Source of the DNA: Pedococcus bigeumensis
GTDB lineage: Bacteria > Actinomycetota > Actinomycetes > Actinomycetales > Dermatophilaceae
NCBI RefSeq assembly: GCF_006438965.1
Contig: NZ_RCZM01000005.1
Coordinates: 124,001-188,000, forward strand
DNA length: 64,000 nt
Reading direction: 5' to 3'
The notes beneath the pieces were generated by a model. It was not told the origin of the DNA. It did no database searches and worked only from the letters and a program-made list of their open reading frames with translations. Position 1 is the first letter of the stretch. Each line of letters starts with the position of its first letter. The position numbers were made by a program, and so were the translations under genes. Shown in pieces: positions 1 through 9,125 of the stretch.

Positions 1-1
1 C

Positions 2-325
2 CTGACCGACGAGTGGACCGTGCCGAACGACGCGCTCGACCTGTTCTTCGTCCGAATGTACGTCACGGCCACCGCGGGCCTGTCCCGGGTCGACGGTCCG
101 TGTGACAAGAACGCCAAGGGGATGGACGGCAGCGTCGTCGAGATGAATGCGGGCGGCGGGGTCTCCGACTTCGCCACCGCGCACGAGCTGGGCCACTACC
201 TGGGTCTCAGCCACCGGAACGACGCCACGGCGCTGATGAACCCGACGATCCCCAACGGGGGCGTCATCACCACGTCCGAAGCCGACAACATGCGGGACCA
301 CTGCCGCATGAAGAACCCCTGCTAG
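2..325 (+). CDS. Metzincin-like zinc metalloprotease, C-terminal part
   Basis: The reading frame is open to the left edge of the window, so this is the last ~107 residues of a longer protein. It carries the extended zinc motif HELGHYLGLSH (HExxHxxGxxH, bases ~182-214) and, eleven residues later, LMNP, which resembles the Met-turn of metzincins such as matrixin-type peptidases. A pair of cysteines near the end could form a disulfide, as expected for an exported enzyme. The signal peptide would lie outside the window. The next gene follows after 8 bp, with its ribosome site (ggagg) touching this stop codon, so the two are probably co-transcribed. The substrate is unknown. Confidence 0.8.
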   Translation: MTDEWTVPNDALDLFFVRMYVTATAGLSRVDGPCDKNAKGMDGSVVEMNAGGGVSDFATAHELGHYLGLSHRNDATALMNPTIPNGGVITTSEADNMRDHCRMKNPC

Positions 326-333
326 GAGGCGGC

Positions 334-1380
334 ATGTCAGTCATCATCGGGTCCCGCAAGGACCGCACCGTGTCGGGGGCCATCGCGGCTCTTGCCGGCA
401 AACCCACCACGCTGACCCCCGGGGCAGCGATCGCCATCCTGGCCGAGGCAGCCGCTACGGCTCCGGACAAGGTGGCCGGCCGCAGGGCCACCACCGCCCT
501 GGCCAAGGTGGTCTCCGACCACGACGAACCGCAGGTGCGGGTCGCCGCGGCCAAGGGACTGGGGCAGGTGCAGTCCTCGACGTCGGTCCGGGCGCTGCGC
601 AAGGCGGCCGACCACGCGCAGGACGGCCAGCTCGTCGCCGCTGCGTCCGCCGGCCTCAGCAACCTGGGAGTCCGCGCCGACGTCAGGCGGCTCCGGGCTG
701 CGAGCGACCGGGCCGAGTGGCCGCACGCCGGCGTGCAGGCCGCCGCCTCGGCGCGGATGCTCGCCCACCGGGTGGGAGCGGCCGTCGACCCGGCCGACCC
801 CGCGCAGGAGCTCCCGGGCGAGTCTGCCCAGGTGCTGCCGGTGACGGCCCGGCTCAAGACCAGGATCAAGCCGGTCGAGCTGCCCGTCGCGCGCAAGGCA
901 GCGACGGCGGACCTGCCCTGGCGGTCACTGGTGCCGGACGGCGCAGCGGCCGTGGGCGCGTTCAGCTGTGGGGACCGCACGCACGTGGTGCTCGCCGGCA
1001 AGGACGCGACGAAGCTCCTGTCCGCGCCAGGCATCGCCGGCACCCTGCTCGGTGTCAACGAGTCGATGGGGACGACGTTCGTCCGCTGGGTGGTGCTGAC
1101 CCGGCCGGACGGCGACGGCCTGGCGGTCACCGTGACGCGGCCGACCGGCGAGGTCGGCTTCGTCGGACGCGGGACGATCGTCGACGGCGTCCTGTCGGTG
1201 ACCGTTGATGCGGTCGACACCCCGGGCGCCACCGCCGCGCACGTCACGGTGTCGCTCGCGAAGGGCAAGCTCGAGGTCGACGGCCGCACCGAGAAGGCCA
1301 TCACGTCGCCGCGTCGGCAGCCGGTGCCGGTGCCCCTGCAGTTCGACGCCTCCGGTCCGGGGGCGGCCCGGGTCGGCTGA
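334..1380 (+). CDS. HEAT-repeat-like protein with a beta-rich C-terminal half
   Basis: The 348-residue protein starts at an ATG behind a good ribosome site. Residues ~15-150 are Ala/Leu/Val-rich paired helices with the spacing of HEAT/Armadillo repeats (for example VRVAAAKGLGQV), a fold used for protein-protein contacts. Residues ~200-340 look like beta sandwich with many Val/Thr/Gly. No signal peptide or transmembrane helix is visible, so it should be cytoplasmic. It is tightly coupled to the upstream metalloprotease gene, suggesting a joint role (inference). No enzymatic motif is seen and no specific function can be given. Confidence 0.75.
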   Translation: MSVIIGSRKDRTVSGAIAALAGKPTTLTPGAAIAILAEAAATAPDKVAGRRATTALAKVVSDHDEPQVRVAAAKGLGQVQSSTSVRALRKAADHAQDGQLVAAASAGLSNLGVRADVRRLRAASDRAEWPHAGVQAAASARMLAHRVGAAVDPADPAQELPGESAQVLPVTARLKTRIKPVELPVARKAATADLPWRSLVPDGAAAVGAFSCGDRTHVVLAGKDATKLLSAPGIAGTLLGVNESMGTTFVRWVVLTRPDGDGLAVTVTRPTGEVGFVGRGTIVDGVLSVTVDAVDTPGATAAHVTVSLAKGKLEVDGRTEKAITSPRRQPVPVPLQFDASGPGAARVG

Positions 1381-1387
1381 CGTCACC

Positions 1388-1417
1388 TCCCGGGAGGCGG
1401 TTCGCCGCCTCCCGGGA
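1388..1417 (+). terminator. UUCG-capped terminator hairpin
   Basis: Thirteen-base-pair GC-rich stem closed by a ttcg tetraloop, starting 7 bp after the stop of the HEAT-repeat gene. There is no U-run, which is common in high-GC actinomycetes. Confidence 0.75.
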
Positions 1418-1430
1418 AAGACTGGGGGGT

Positions 1431-1973
1431 ATGCCGGCTGACACCGACCGCACCCAGCTCACCTCCGGGACCGGGTCTGAGCCCAGGTCGGGGACCGAGC
1501 CCGGGTCTGGGACAGAGCCGGGTGGTGGGCGGAGGCCGGTCTGGCCCGCCACGGCGCTCGTGGTGCTGCTGGGCTGGTGCCTGATCGCCTGGACGGTGTT
1601 CGCGGCCCTCATCGGCACCGCGCCGTTCTTCGGCGACATTCCGTCCCGGGGCCGCTACGTCGAGGCGGGCATGGTCATGCTCACGGCGCTGATACCGATC
1701 GCGATCCTGCTGGTCCTGGGCGGTCTTGCGGGATCCCGCTGGGGTCTGGGGCTGCTGGCCGTGCCTGCCCTGCTGCTGGTGCCGCTCGGCCTCAGCCTGC
1801 TCGCCAACGCCGGCGATCCCTCGGACCCGGACCACGGCCGACCGGTCCGGTTCACGGACGCCTTCCAGGACCTGACCCGGCTCAACTGGCTCGCGACCGT
1901 GGCTCTCCTCCTCGCGCTGGGACTGGTGCTGTGGCGCCGTCGGCGACAGACCGGCATACGGGCCATGGCCTAG
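1431..1973 (+). CDS. Small multi-pass membrane protein, function unknown
   Basis: This 180-residue protein has a polar N-terminus (residues 1-35) containing three GTEP/GSEP-type repeats, followed by about four hydrophobic segments (~37-60, 78-98, 99-118, 140-165) and a short basic tail (WRRRRRQ). The start ATG lies within a GGTATGCC word, with a run of six G upstream serving as a possible ribosome site. No family could be recognised. It stands alone between a terminator and a leaderless gene. Confidence 0.65.
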   Translation: MPADTDRTQLTSGTGSEPRSGTEPGSGTEPGGGRRPVWPATALVVLLGWCLIAWTVFAALIGTAPFFGDIPSRGRYVEAGMVMLTALIPIAILLVLGGLAGSRWGLGLLAVPALLLVPLGLSLLANAGDPSDPDHGRPVRFTDAFQDLTRLNWLATVALLLALGLVLWRRRRQTGIRAMA

Positions 1974-1991
1974 GTGGGGCAACGGGAGACG

Positions 1992-1997
1992 TAAGGT
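1992..1997 (+). promoter_or_regulatory. -10 hexamer TAAGGT, leaderless start
   Basis: TAAGGT lies 7 nt before the GTG at 2005 and no Shine-Dalgarno sequence is present, so transcription probably begins at the start codon. Confidence 0.55.
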
Positions 1998-2004
1998 TGC
2001 GGAC

Positions 2005-2805
2005 GTGCCTGAGACCCCGCTCGACACCGCCCGCATCTGGGTGGAGTTCACCGATCCCGCCGACTCGGGACAGCGGTTCCGCTGCGACCTGACCTGGCTG
2101 ACGTCGAACTGGACCTGCATCTTCGGCAGCGGCTGCCAGGGGATCTACGCGGACCGGCCGGACGACGGCTGCTGCACCCTCGGCGCCCACTTCACCGACG
2201 ACGACGACATCAAGCGGGTCAAGAAGGTCGTCAAGGACCTCGGTGAGGACGAGTGGCAGATGCACCCCGGCTCGACCAAGCTCTCGGCCTGGACCGAGAA
2301 GGAGGACGACGCCCTCAAGACCAAGGTCGTCGACGGCGCCTGCATCTTCCTCAACCGGCCCGGCTTCCCCGCCGGCGCAGGGTGCGCGCTGCACCAGCAT
2401 GCTGTCCTCACCGGCAAGGAGCCGCACACGGTCAAGCCGGATGTCTGCTGGCAGCTGCCGATCCGCCGCACCTACCGCAAGGTCGAGATGCCGGACGGGT
2501 CGAGCTGGCAGGAGGTCTCCATCACCGAGTACGACCGCCGCGGCTGGGGCCCCGGCGGCCACGACCTCGACTGGTACTGCTCGAGCAACCCCGAGGCCCA
2601 CGTCGGTCGCGAGCCGGTGTTCCGCAGCAACCGCGGCGAGCTGGTCGAGCTGATGGGCGAGGAGGCCTACGGCGAGCTGGAGGTCCGTTGTGAGGCCCAC
2701 CTCGCGAGCGTGAAGGCGGCACGGAACGCCTACTCCCGCAAGATGTTGCCACTGCTGGTGCACCCGGCGACGCTGGCCGCCCAAGAGGCCCGCAAGACGC
2801 GATGA
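2005..2805 (+). CDS. Conserved cysteine-rich protein, function unknown
   Basis: The 266-residue soluble protein has ten cysteines, several clustered in the first third (RC, TC, GC, GCC) and others in GAC, AGC and DVC contexts. This suggests a bound metal or Fe-S cluster, as in YkgJ/DUF3109-type proteins, though membership of that group is a guess. The GTG start is set by a TAAGGT hexamer seven bases upstream. Its stop overlaps the next gene by 4 bp (ATGA), so it is translationally coupled to the methyltransferase. Confidence 0.7.
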   Translation: MPETPLDTARIWVEFTDPADSGQRFRCDLTWLTSNWTCIFGSGCQGIYADRPDDGCCTLGAHFTDDDDIKRVKKVVKDLGEDEWQMHPGSTKLSAWTEKEDDALKTKVVDGACIFLNRPGFPAGAGCALHQHAVLTGKEPHTVKPDVCWQLPIRRTYRKVEMPDGSSWQEVSITEYDRRGWGPGGHDLDWYCSSNPEAHVGREPVFRSNRGELVELMGEEAYGELEVRCEAHLASVKAARNAYSRKMLPLLVHPATLAAQEARKTR

Positions 2806-3512
2806 GCCAGCCGCCGGGGCCCCCGCCAGAGCCCACGCGCAGCCCCAACATCTGGGACTCGCCCGACGTCTACGAGGTGGAGAACCTCGGCGTCGACCGG
2901 GCGGGTCTCATCGAGGCCACGATGGCGTCGCTGCACCCGTTCGAGGGTGCCGACCTGGTGGACGTCGGCTGCGGGACCGGCTTCCACCTGCCCCGGTTCG
3001 CGTCGCTCGGCTGCGCGAGCGTCGTCGGCGTCGAACCGCACCTTCCGCTGGTTTCCCTTGCCGAGCAACGCATCTCAGGTATGCCGCTGGTGCAGGTTCT
3101 CGAGGGAGCGGCCCAGGCCCTGCCGCTCGCTGACGGGTCCGTGGACATCGCCCATGCCCGGTGGGCCTACTTCTTCGGCGCCGGCTGCGAACCCGGGCTG
3201 GGTGAGCTCGAGCGGGTCCTGCGCCCCGGCGGCACGGCATACGTCATCGACAACGACGCCACCCGCTCGACGTTCGGCAGGTGGTTCACCCGCGCCTACC
3301 CCTCCTACGATCCCGTTGCGGTGGAACGGTTCTGGGCCCGACAGGGGTGGTCAAGGGAACGGCTGACGATCGAGTGGACGTTCGACTCGCGAGGCGACTT
3401 CGAGTCGGTGGTGCGGATCGAGTTCCCCGAAACCGCAGCCGAAGGGATCCTGGCCGAGCACGAGCGAACCGACGTCGACTACGCGGTGAACCTGTGGTGG
3501 CGCCACTTCTGA
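2802..3512 (+). CDS. Class I SAM-dependent methyltransferase
   Basis: The 236-residue protein contains the SAM-binding glycine motif DVGCGTGFH (residues ~50-58), an acidic residue at the end of strand 2 (VGVEPH), and a Methyltransf_11-type motif IV ([11 protein letters not shown]), followed by [14 protein letters not shown]. Its ATG overlaps the stop of the Cys-rich gene. The substrate is not evident. It might act on a partner encoded upstream or on a small molecule. Confidence 0.85.
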   Translation: MSQPPGPPPEPTRSPNIWDSPDVYEVENLGVDRAGLIEATMASLHPFEGADLVDVGCGTGFHLPRFASLGCASVVGVEPHLPLVSLAEQRISGMPLVQVLEGAAQALPLADGSVDIAHARWAYFFGAGCEPGLGELERVLRPGGTAYVIDNDATRSTFGRWFTRAYPSYDPVAVERFWARQGWSRERLTIEWTFDSRGDFESVVRIEFPETAAEGILAEHERTDVDYAVNLWWRHF

Positions 3513-3638
3513 GGCGCAGGTGGTTCGAGGGGCTCGCGTGGCGCTGACCTGCACCGATTCCGCTGGACAGGTCGGCGTGGGCGGTACAGGGTGGAACGAA
3601 CCGGACACCCCGGACACCCTTGACCGACAGGAGTCACC

Positions 3639-4067
3639 ATGACCGACCACGTCGCCACTGCCAGCACGACCGTCGATGCCGACCCCGACCGGGTCTGGCA
3701 GGCGATGACCGAACCCAAGCTGGTCGCCGAGTACATGATGGGCAGCGAGGTCGCCAGCGACTGGCAGCCGGGTAGCCCCATCACGTGGAGCGGCGAGTGG
3801 GAGGGCAAGCCCTACCAGGACAAGGGTGAGGTGCTGCAGGCCGAGCCCGGACGGCTCCTCGAGGTCACCCACTACAGCCCGTTGACCGGGGACGACGACG
3901 TGCCCGAGAACTACCACACGCTCCGTTATGAGCTCTCCCCGTCGGGCGACGGGACGGCCGTGAAGCTGACCCAGGACGGCTGCGACAGCGCGAAGCAGGC
4001 CGAGGAGTTCTCGCAGAACTGGCAGGGCATGCTCGACGGCCTCAAGAAGGTCGCCGAGGGCCACTGA
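3639..4067 (+). CDS. SRPBCC/AHSA1-type ligand-binding protein
   Basis: At 142 residues this fits the START/Bet v1-like AHSA1 family. It begins with a beta strand TASTTVDADPDRVWQAMTEP, has the characteristic W-x-x-GSPITW stretch, and ends with a long amphipathic helix. The family binds hydrophobic ligands or co-chaperone partners, and the ligand here is unknown. An AGGAG ribosome site sits 6 bp before the ATG. It appears monocistronic. Confidence 0.8.
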   Translation: MTDHVATASTTVDADPDRVWQAMTEPKLVAEYMMGSEVASDWQPGSPITWSGEWEGKPYQDKGEVLQAEPGRLLEVTHYSPLTGDDDVPENYHTLRYELSPSGDGTAVKLTQDGCDSAKQAEEFSQNWQGMLDGLKKVAEGH

Positions 4068-4124
4068 CCTCACGCGCCCTGAGACGACGCGGCCACCGGT
4101 CCCCTGACTGTCGGCGCCGCGCCG

Positions 4125-4130
4125 TAGGTT
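4125..4130 (+). promoter_or_regulatory. -10 hexamer TAGGTT of radA, leaderless start
   Basis: TAGGTT is followed by 7 nt and then the ATG at 4138. The upstream in-frame TTG at 4129 falls inside the hexamer and so is not the start. Confidence 0.6.
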
Positions 4131-4137
4131 GTCGTCC

Positions 4138-5523
4138 ATGGCAGCGAAGGCGACAACCAAGTCGAGCGGGTTCCGCTGCTCGGAGTGTGGCTGGACCACC
4201 GTCAAGTGGGTCGGGCGGTGCGGGGAGTGCCAGTCCTGGGGCAGCGTCAGCGAGATCGGCGCGGTCACGGTGCGCACCACCGCCGCGGCCAGGGTCGAGC
4301 GCCCAGCCCTGCCCATCGGTCAGGTCGATGCCCGCCGTGCCGAGGCCGTCAGCACAGGGGTCGGCGAGTTCGACCGGGTCCTGGGCGGCGGGCTCGTGCC
4401 CGGCGCCGTGGTGCTCGTCGCCGGCGAGCCCGGCATCGGCAAGTCCACCCTGTTGCTGGACGTGGCCGCCCGCGCGGCCAGGTCCGGCTCCGGCCGGACC
4501 GTTCTCTACGTCACGGGTGAGGAGTCCGCCGCCCAGGTGCGCATGCGGGCGGAGCGGATCGAGGCGATGGCCGCGACCCTGTTCCTCGCCGCCGAGACCG
4601 ACCTCGCCACCGTGCTCGGCCAGATCGACGCGGTCAAGCCAGACCTGGTCATCGTCGACTCGGTGCAGACCATCTCCAGCGGGGACGTCGAGGGCTCGGC
4701 GGGCAACGTCACCCAGGTCCGTGAGGTCGCCGCCTCGCTCATCCAGGTGGCGAAGTCGCGCGGCATCGCGACCCTCCTGGTCGGCCACGTGACCAAGGAC
4801 GGCTCGATCGCCGGCCCCCGCGTCCTCGAGCACCTCGTCGACGTCGTCGTGCAGTTCGAGGGCGACCGGCACTCCCGGCTGCGGCTGGTGCGGGCGGTCA
4901 AGAACCGCTACGGCCCCACCGACGAGGTCGGCTGCTTCGACCTGTCCGACGTGGGCATCGTCGGCCTGCCCGACCCCAGCGGGCTCTTCCTGTCGCGGGG
5001 CACCTTGAGCGTGCCCGGCACCTGCGTGACGGTGACCCTCGAGGGTCGTCGGCCACTGATGACCGAGGTGCAGGCGCTCGTCACCAAGAGCGAGATCCCC
5101 ACCCCACGGCGCGCCACCAGCGGGCTCGACTCGGCCCGGGTCGCGATGATCATCGCCGTGCTGGCCAAACGCGCCCAGGCACCGATCGGCAGCGCCGACG
5201 TCTACCTCTCGACCGTCGGCGGGGTGCGGCTCACCGAGCCGGCCTCCGACCTGGCCATCGCCCTCGCGGTGGCGAGCGCGGTCAAGGACCAGCCGTTGCC
5301 CGACAACGCCATCGCCTTCGGAGAGCTGGGGCTGGCCGGCGAGATCAGGCCGGTGACCGGCATACCCCGTCGTCTCGCGGAGGCGGGCCGACTGGGGTTC
5401 CGGACGGCCTATGTGCCTGCGGGCGTCCTCGGCACCGCTCCCACGCCTGAAGGCATGCAGGTGATCGAGTGCGAGGACATCCGCACCGCGGTGCGCGCGG
5501 CACTGCAGCCTGTGCACAGTTAG
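4138..5523 (+). CDS. radA: DNA repair protein RadA (Sms), branch-migration ATPase
   Basis: RadA is a hexameric DnaB/RecA-like motor that extends recombination intermediates. The 461 residues show the N-terminal C4 zinc finger (CSECG...CGEC, residues ~11-28), Walker A GEPGIGKST (~97-105), Walker B (LVIVDSV), the RadA motif KNRYG (normally KNRFG) and a Lon-like C-terminal domain with SADVYLSTVGG. The ATG at 4138 is chosen over the upstream TTG because of the -10 hexamer. It lies 43 bp before disA. In bacilli and mycobacteria RadA binds and restrains DisA, so the arrangement is functionally meaningful (known elsewhere, inferred here). Confidence 0.97.
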   Translation: MAAKATTKSSGFRCSECGWTTVKWVGRCGECQSWGSVSEIGAVTVRTTAAARVERPALPIGQVDARRAEAVSTGVGEFDRVLGGGLVPGAVVLVAGEPGIGKSTLLLDVAARAARSGSGRTVLYVTGEESAAQVRMRAERIEAMAATLFLAAETDLATVLGQIDAVKPDLVIVDSVQTISSGDVEGSAGNVTQVREVAASLIQVAKSRGIATLLVGHVTKDGSIAGPRVLEHLVDVVVQFEGDRHSRLRLVRAVKNRYGPTDEVGCFDLSDVGIVGLPDPSGLFLSRGTLSVPGTCVTVTLEGRRPLMTEVQALVTKSEIPTPRRATSGLDSARVAMIIAVLAKRAQAPIGSADVYLSTVGGVRLTEPASDLAIALAVASAVKDQPLPDNAIAFGELGLAGEIRPVTGIPRRLAEAGRLGFRTAYVPAGVLGTAPTPEGMQVIECEDIRTAVRAALQPVHS

Positions 5524-5566
5524 ACTCGCGCCAGACCGAGCCGGCGGCACCAAAGGGGTTTGACAA

Positions 5567-6643
5567 GTGGATCTTCGCGAGGATGAGGTGCTGCGCGCCA
5601 CCCTCGCCGCCGTGGCACCCGGCACCGAGCTGCGCGACGGTCTGGAACGCATCCTGCGGGGGCGCACGGGGGCGCTCATCGTGCTCGGCCACGACCGGAC
5701 CGTGGAGCAGCTGTCCACCGGCGGGTTCCCCCTCGACATCGAGTTCTCCGCCACTCGGCTGCGCGAGCTGGCCAAGATGGACGGTGGCATCGTCCTGGAC
5801 CGCGACGCCACCCGCATCCTCCGCGCCGCCACGCAGCTGCTCCCCGACCCTTCGATCGAGACGAGCGAGTCCGGCACCCGGCACCGCACAGCGGAACGGG
5901 TCGCCAAGCAGACCGGCTACCCCGTCATCTCGGTGAGCCAGTCGATGCGGATCGTCGCCATCTACGTCGACGGACGCCGCCACGTCCTCGAGGACTCCAG
6001 CGCCATCCTGTCCCGCGCCAACCAGGCCCTGCAGACCCTCGAGCGCTACAAGTCGCGCCTCGACGAGGTCACCGGCACCCTCTCGGCGCTGGAGATCGAG
6101 GACCTGGTCACCGTCCGCGACGTCGCCAGCGTGCTCCAGCGCCTCGAGATGGTGCGCCGCATCCGTGACGAGATCTCCGGCTACGTCGTCGAGCTGGGTG
6201 TCGACGGCCGGCTGCTCACCCTCCAGCTGGAGGAGCTGACCGGCGGCCTCGGCAACGACCGCGAGCTCGTCATCCGCGACTACCTGCCGGTCACCAAGAC
6301 CGACCTGACGCTCGAGGAGGCGATGGCCGCCCTCGAGGAGCTGACGTCCACCGAGCTGCTCGACCTGGCCGCCGGCGCCAAGGCCGTCGGCTTCGCCGTC
6401 GGTGGCGACGCCCTCGACTCGGCGGTGAGCCCCTGCGGCTACCGCCTGCTGAGCAAGGTGCCCCGCCTCCCGGGCGCGATCGTCGACCGGCTGGTCGAAC
6501 ACTTCGGCAGCCTGCAGAAGCTGCTGGCCGCCAACCTCGAGGAGCTCATGGATGTCGACGGCGTCGGTGAGGGCCGCGCGCGAGCCGTCCGCGAGGGCCT
6601 GTCCCGCCTGGCCGAGTCGAGCATCCTCGAACGCTACGTGTGA
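5567..6643 (+). CDS. disA: DNA integrity scanning diadenylate cyclase DisA
   Basis: This enzyme makes c-di-AMP from two ATP while scanning DNA for branched structures. It has 358 residues: the DAC domain (1-145) with the RHRTAER motif, a linker coiled coil, and a C-terminal HhH DNA-binding domain ([33 protein letters not shown]). The usual catalytic triplet Asp-Gly-Ala reads Asp-Gly-Gly here (KMDGGIV, residues ~71-77). The essential Asp is kept, so activity is likely but not certain. The GTG start has an AAAGGGG ribosome site. A TAGACT hexamer at 5522 could be a promoter. It overlaps mutY by 4 bp. Confidence 0.96.
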   Translation: MDLREDEVLRATLAAVAPGTELRDGLERILRGRTGALIVLGHDRTVEQLSTGGFPLDIEFSATRLRELAKMDGGIVLDRDATRILRAATQLLPDPSIETSESGTRHRTAERVAKQTGYPVISVSQSMRIVAIYVDGRRHVLEDSSAILSRANQALQTLERYKSRLDEVTGTLSALEIEDLVTVRDVASVLQRLEMVRRIRDEISGYVVELGVDGRLLTLQLEELTGGLGNDRELVIRDYLPVTKTDLTLEEAMAALEELTSTELLDLAAGAKAVGFAVGGDALDSAVSPCGYRLLSKVPRLPGAIVDRLVEHFGSLQKLLAANLEELMDVDGVGEGRARAVREGLSRLAESSILERYV

Positions 6644-7542
6644 GCACAGGAGCCGCTCCCGAACGACTGCACCACCGGGTGCTGGAGTGGTACTCCGTGT
6701 CCGCCCGGGACCTGCCCTGGCGCCGAACTGACGCGACCCCGTGGGGCATCTTCGTGTCCGAGATCATGCTGCAGCAGACGCCGGTCGCGCGCGTGGCACC
6801 GGTCTGGCACGAGTGGCTGGCGCGGTGGCCGACACCGACCGACCTCGCGGCGGACGCACCCGGTGAGGCCGTCCGCGCCTGGGGCCGGCTGGGGTATCCC
6901 CGTCGCGCGTTGCGGCTGCACGCCGCCGCCGTCGCGATGACCGAGCACCAGGCAGGGACCGTTCCGTCGACCGAGACCGAGCTGCTCGCCCTGCCGGGTG
7001 TCGGCACCTACACCGCCGCCGCGGTCGCCACCTTCGCCTTCGGCGAGCGGACCACAGTGGTCGACACCAACGTGCGTCGCGTGCTGGCCCGCGTCATCTC
7101 AGGCGAGGAGTATGCCGCGCCGTCACCGACGCGGGCCGAGCTCACCGTCGCAGCGGGGCTGGTGCCGCTGGACGCCGTCGAGGCTCGTACGTGGAGCGTG
7201 GCCGTCATGGAGCTGGGGGCACTGGTCTGCAGCGCCCGCTCGCCGCGGTGCTCCGAGTGCCCGGTCGCGGACCTCTGCGCCTGGCAGCTCGCCGGCCGAC
7301 CGTCATACCAGGGTCCGGCCCGCAAGGGCCAGGCGTGGGAGGGCACCGACCGCCAGCTCCGCGGAGCGTTGCTCGCCGTGCTGCGTGCGAGCGACGTCCC
7401 GGTGCCGCGCTCGTCGCTCGAGGCGTTGTCCGACAACGAGATCCAGCGTGAACGCTGTCTCGACTCCTTGGTCGCGGACGGGCTGGTCGAGCCGCTGTCC
7501 CGGGACCGCTACCAGCTGCCCGCGTCTCGCGAGGCGAGCTGA
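6640..7542 (+). CDS. mutY: A/G-specific adenine glycosylase MutY
   Basis: MutY removes adenine mispaired with 8-oxoguanine. The 300 residues include the catalytic Glu motif (VSEIMLQQT), a helix-hairpin-helix [11 protein letters not shown], the catalytic Asp in [12 protein letters not shown], and the 4Fe-4S ligand pattern CX6CX2CX5C (bases ~7230-7278). At 300 residues it is shorter than typical MutY, and the NUDIX-like C-terminal recognition domain is reduced to ~70 residues. The start is a GTG overlapping the disA stop, making radA-disA-mutY a compact repair cluster. Confidence 0.95.
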   Translation: MSTGAAPERLHHRVLEWYSVSARDLPWRRTDATPWGIFVSEIMLQQTPVARVAPVWHEWLARWPTPTDLAADAPGEAVRAWGRLGYPRRALRLHAAAVAMTEHQAGTVPSTETELLALPGVGTYTAAAVATFAFGERTTVVDTNVRRVLARVISGEEYAAPSPTRAELTVAAGLVPLDAVEARTWSVAVMELGALVCSARSPRCSECPVADLCAWQLAGRPSYQGPARKGQAWEGTDRQLRGALLAVLRASDVPVPRSSLEALSDNEIQRERCLDSLVADGLVEPLSRDRYQLPASREAS

Positions 7543-7543
7543 C

Positions 7544-9124
7544 ATGTCGGTCCCACCGGGCGACCAGCACGGCCGCGTCGCCGGCGAGTCCGGGGCTGGC
7601 GCGCGTGGGGCTGACGCGCGCCGGCGTGGGCAAGGCCCGCACGGTGACCCTGACCGGGCCGACGAACGCAACCCGGGTGCCGCCTCAGGAGCTGCGGACG
7701 GAGGCAGCGCAGGAGCCAGCAGGGGCCGAAAGGCAGCGCACGCACTGCGGATCGGGGCCACCCGCACCGGTCGGGTGGTCGGCCGCGGCACCATCGCCGG
7801 GGCAAAGCTGGCCGGACGCGGAAGCAAGGCAGGAGCCCGGCGAGCGCGGGCGTACACGCACTCAGCCGGGGCCGGTGAGAGCGGGCTGGCGCGCCTCGTC
7901 GAGCTGCACTTCGTCAACCTGATGGGTGACGCCGCCCTGACCGTGTCGCTGGCCGGGACCATCTTCGCCATCCCCACCGACGAGGCACGCGGCCAGGTGG
8001 CCCAGTTCCTCGCCCTCACCATGGCCCCCTTCGCGCTGCTCGCGCCGTTCATCGGGCCGCTGCTCGACCGGTTCCGGCACGGCCGACGGTGGGCCATCGG
8101 CACCACCCTGGCGCTGCGGGCCTTCCTCTGCTGGGTGCTGGCGGGAGCGGTCGCCGACGACTCGCCGTGGCTGTTCCCCGCTGCCCTGGGGTGCCTGGTC
8201 GCCTCGAAGGCCTACGGCGTGACGCGAGCCTCCGCAGTGCCGCGACTGCTGCCCCCGGGCTTCAGCCTGGTCAACGCCAACTCGCGCAACGCCCTGGCCG
8301 GAGTGGCCGGCATGGCAGTCGGGGGTGGGCTGGCCGGTGGCGCCGCCCGCATCGGACCCGAGTGGTCCCTGCGCCTGGCCTTCGTCATCTACGTGGCGGG
8401 CACGGTGCTGGCCATCCGGCTGCCGTCGCGGGTCGACTCCAGCATCGGAGAGCAGGACATCGAGGACACCGGGCCGTTGCCCGTCGGCGAGCCCGATGGA
8501 CGCAAGCTCGGCCTGTTCCAGCGGTTGCGGGCGCGGGTGGCCGCTCTGCCCGTCCCCGTGCTGACCGCGCTGTGCTGCGCCGTGGGCGCCCGGCTGCTCA
8601 CCGGCTTCCTCACCCTCTTCATGGCCTTCCTGATGCGTGAGCACCCCCTGCCCGGGCACGGGGGGACGTTCGTGCTGGCGCTGGTCGTCGGCGCTGCGGG
8701 CACCGGGAACGCCCTGGGCACGGTCATCGGCAACGCCCTGAGCAGACTGCGACCCGACCTGATCATCGCCGTGGCCCTGATCGCCGACGTCGCCGCCGCC
8801 CTCGCCGCGGCGCTCTTCTACTCGCTGACCACGCTGCTCGTCCTCGGACTCGTCGCGGGGCTCGGAGCGCAGCTGATCAAGCTGAGCAGCGACGCTGTCG
8901 TCCAGCGCGACATCGAGGAGTCGGTCCGGACCCGGGTGTTCGCCTGGTCCGAGACGGTCCTGCAGATCGCGTGGGTCATCGGCGGTGGCATCGGCATCGC
9001 CTTGCCGCTGGTCCCCCAGCTCGGGTTCGGGGTGATCTCCGGTCTGCTGCTGCTCGTCCTCGCCGCGTCGGTGCGGATCAGGATGAGCCGGCACCACCCG
9101 GCCCACCCGGCCCAGCCGGCCTGA
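7544..9124 (+). CDS. MFS-type transporter with a long basic N-terminal extension
   Basis: The start is the ATG 2 bp after the mutY stop, giving 526 residues. The first ~110 residues are low-complexity, rich in Gly/Ala/Arg and predicted disordered. They precede about 12 hydrophobic segments from residue ~120 onward (LHFVNLMGDAALTVSLAGTIF and so on). The internal motif LLDRFRHGRRW matches the MFS cytoplasmic loop between helices 2 and 3. The substrate is unknown. The N-terminal basic stretch (RGRKAAHALRIGATRTGR) is unusual for the family and might contact nucleic acid or lipid head groups (speculative). Confidence 0.8.
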   Translation: MSVPPGDQHGRVAGESGAGARGADARRRGQGPHGDPDRADERNPGAASGAADGGSAGASRGRKAAHALRIGATRTGRVVGRGTIAGAKLAGRGSKAGARRARAYTHSAGAGESGLARLVELHFVNLMGDAALTVSLAGTIFAIPTDEARGQVAQFLALTMAPFALLAPFIGPLLDRFRHGRRWAIGTTLALRAFLCWVLAGAVADDSPWLFPAALGCLVASKAYGVTRASAVPRLLPPGFSLVNANSRNALAGVAGMAVGGGLAGGAARIGPEWSLRLAFVIYVAGTVLAIRLPSRVDSSIGEQDIEDTGPLPVGEPDGRKLGLFQRLRARVAALPVPVLTALCCAVGARLLTGFLTLFMAFLMREHPLPGHGGTFVLALVVGAAGTGNALGTVIGNALSRLRPDLIIAVALIADVAAALAAALFYSLTTLLVLGLVAGLGAQLIKLSSDAVVQRDIEESVRTRVFAWSETVLQIAWVIGGGIGIALPLVPQLGFGVISGLLLLVLAASVRIRMSRHHPAHPAQPA

Positions 9125-9125
9125 C

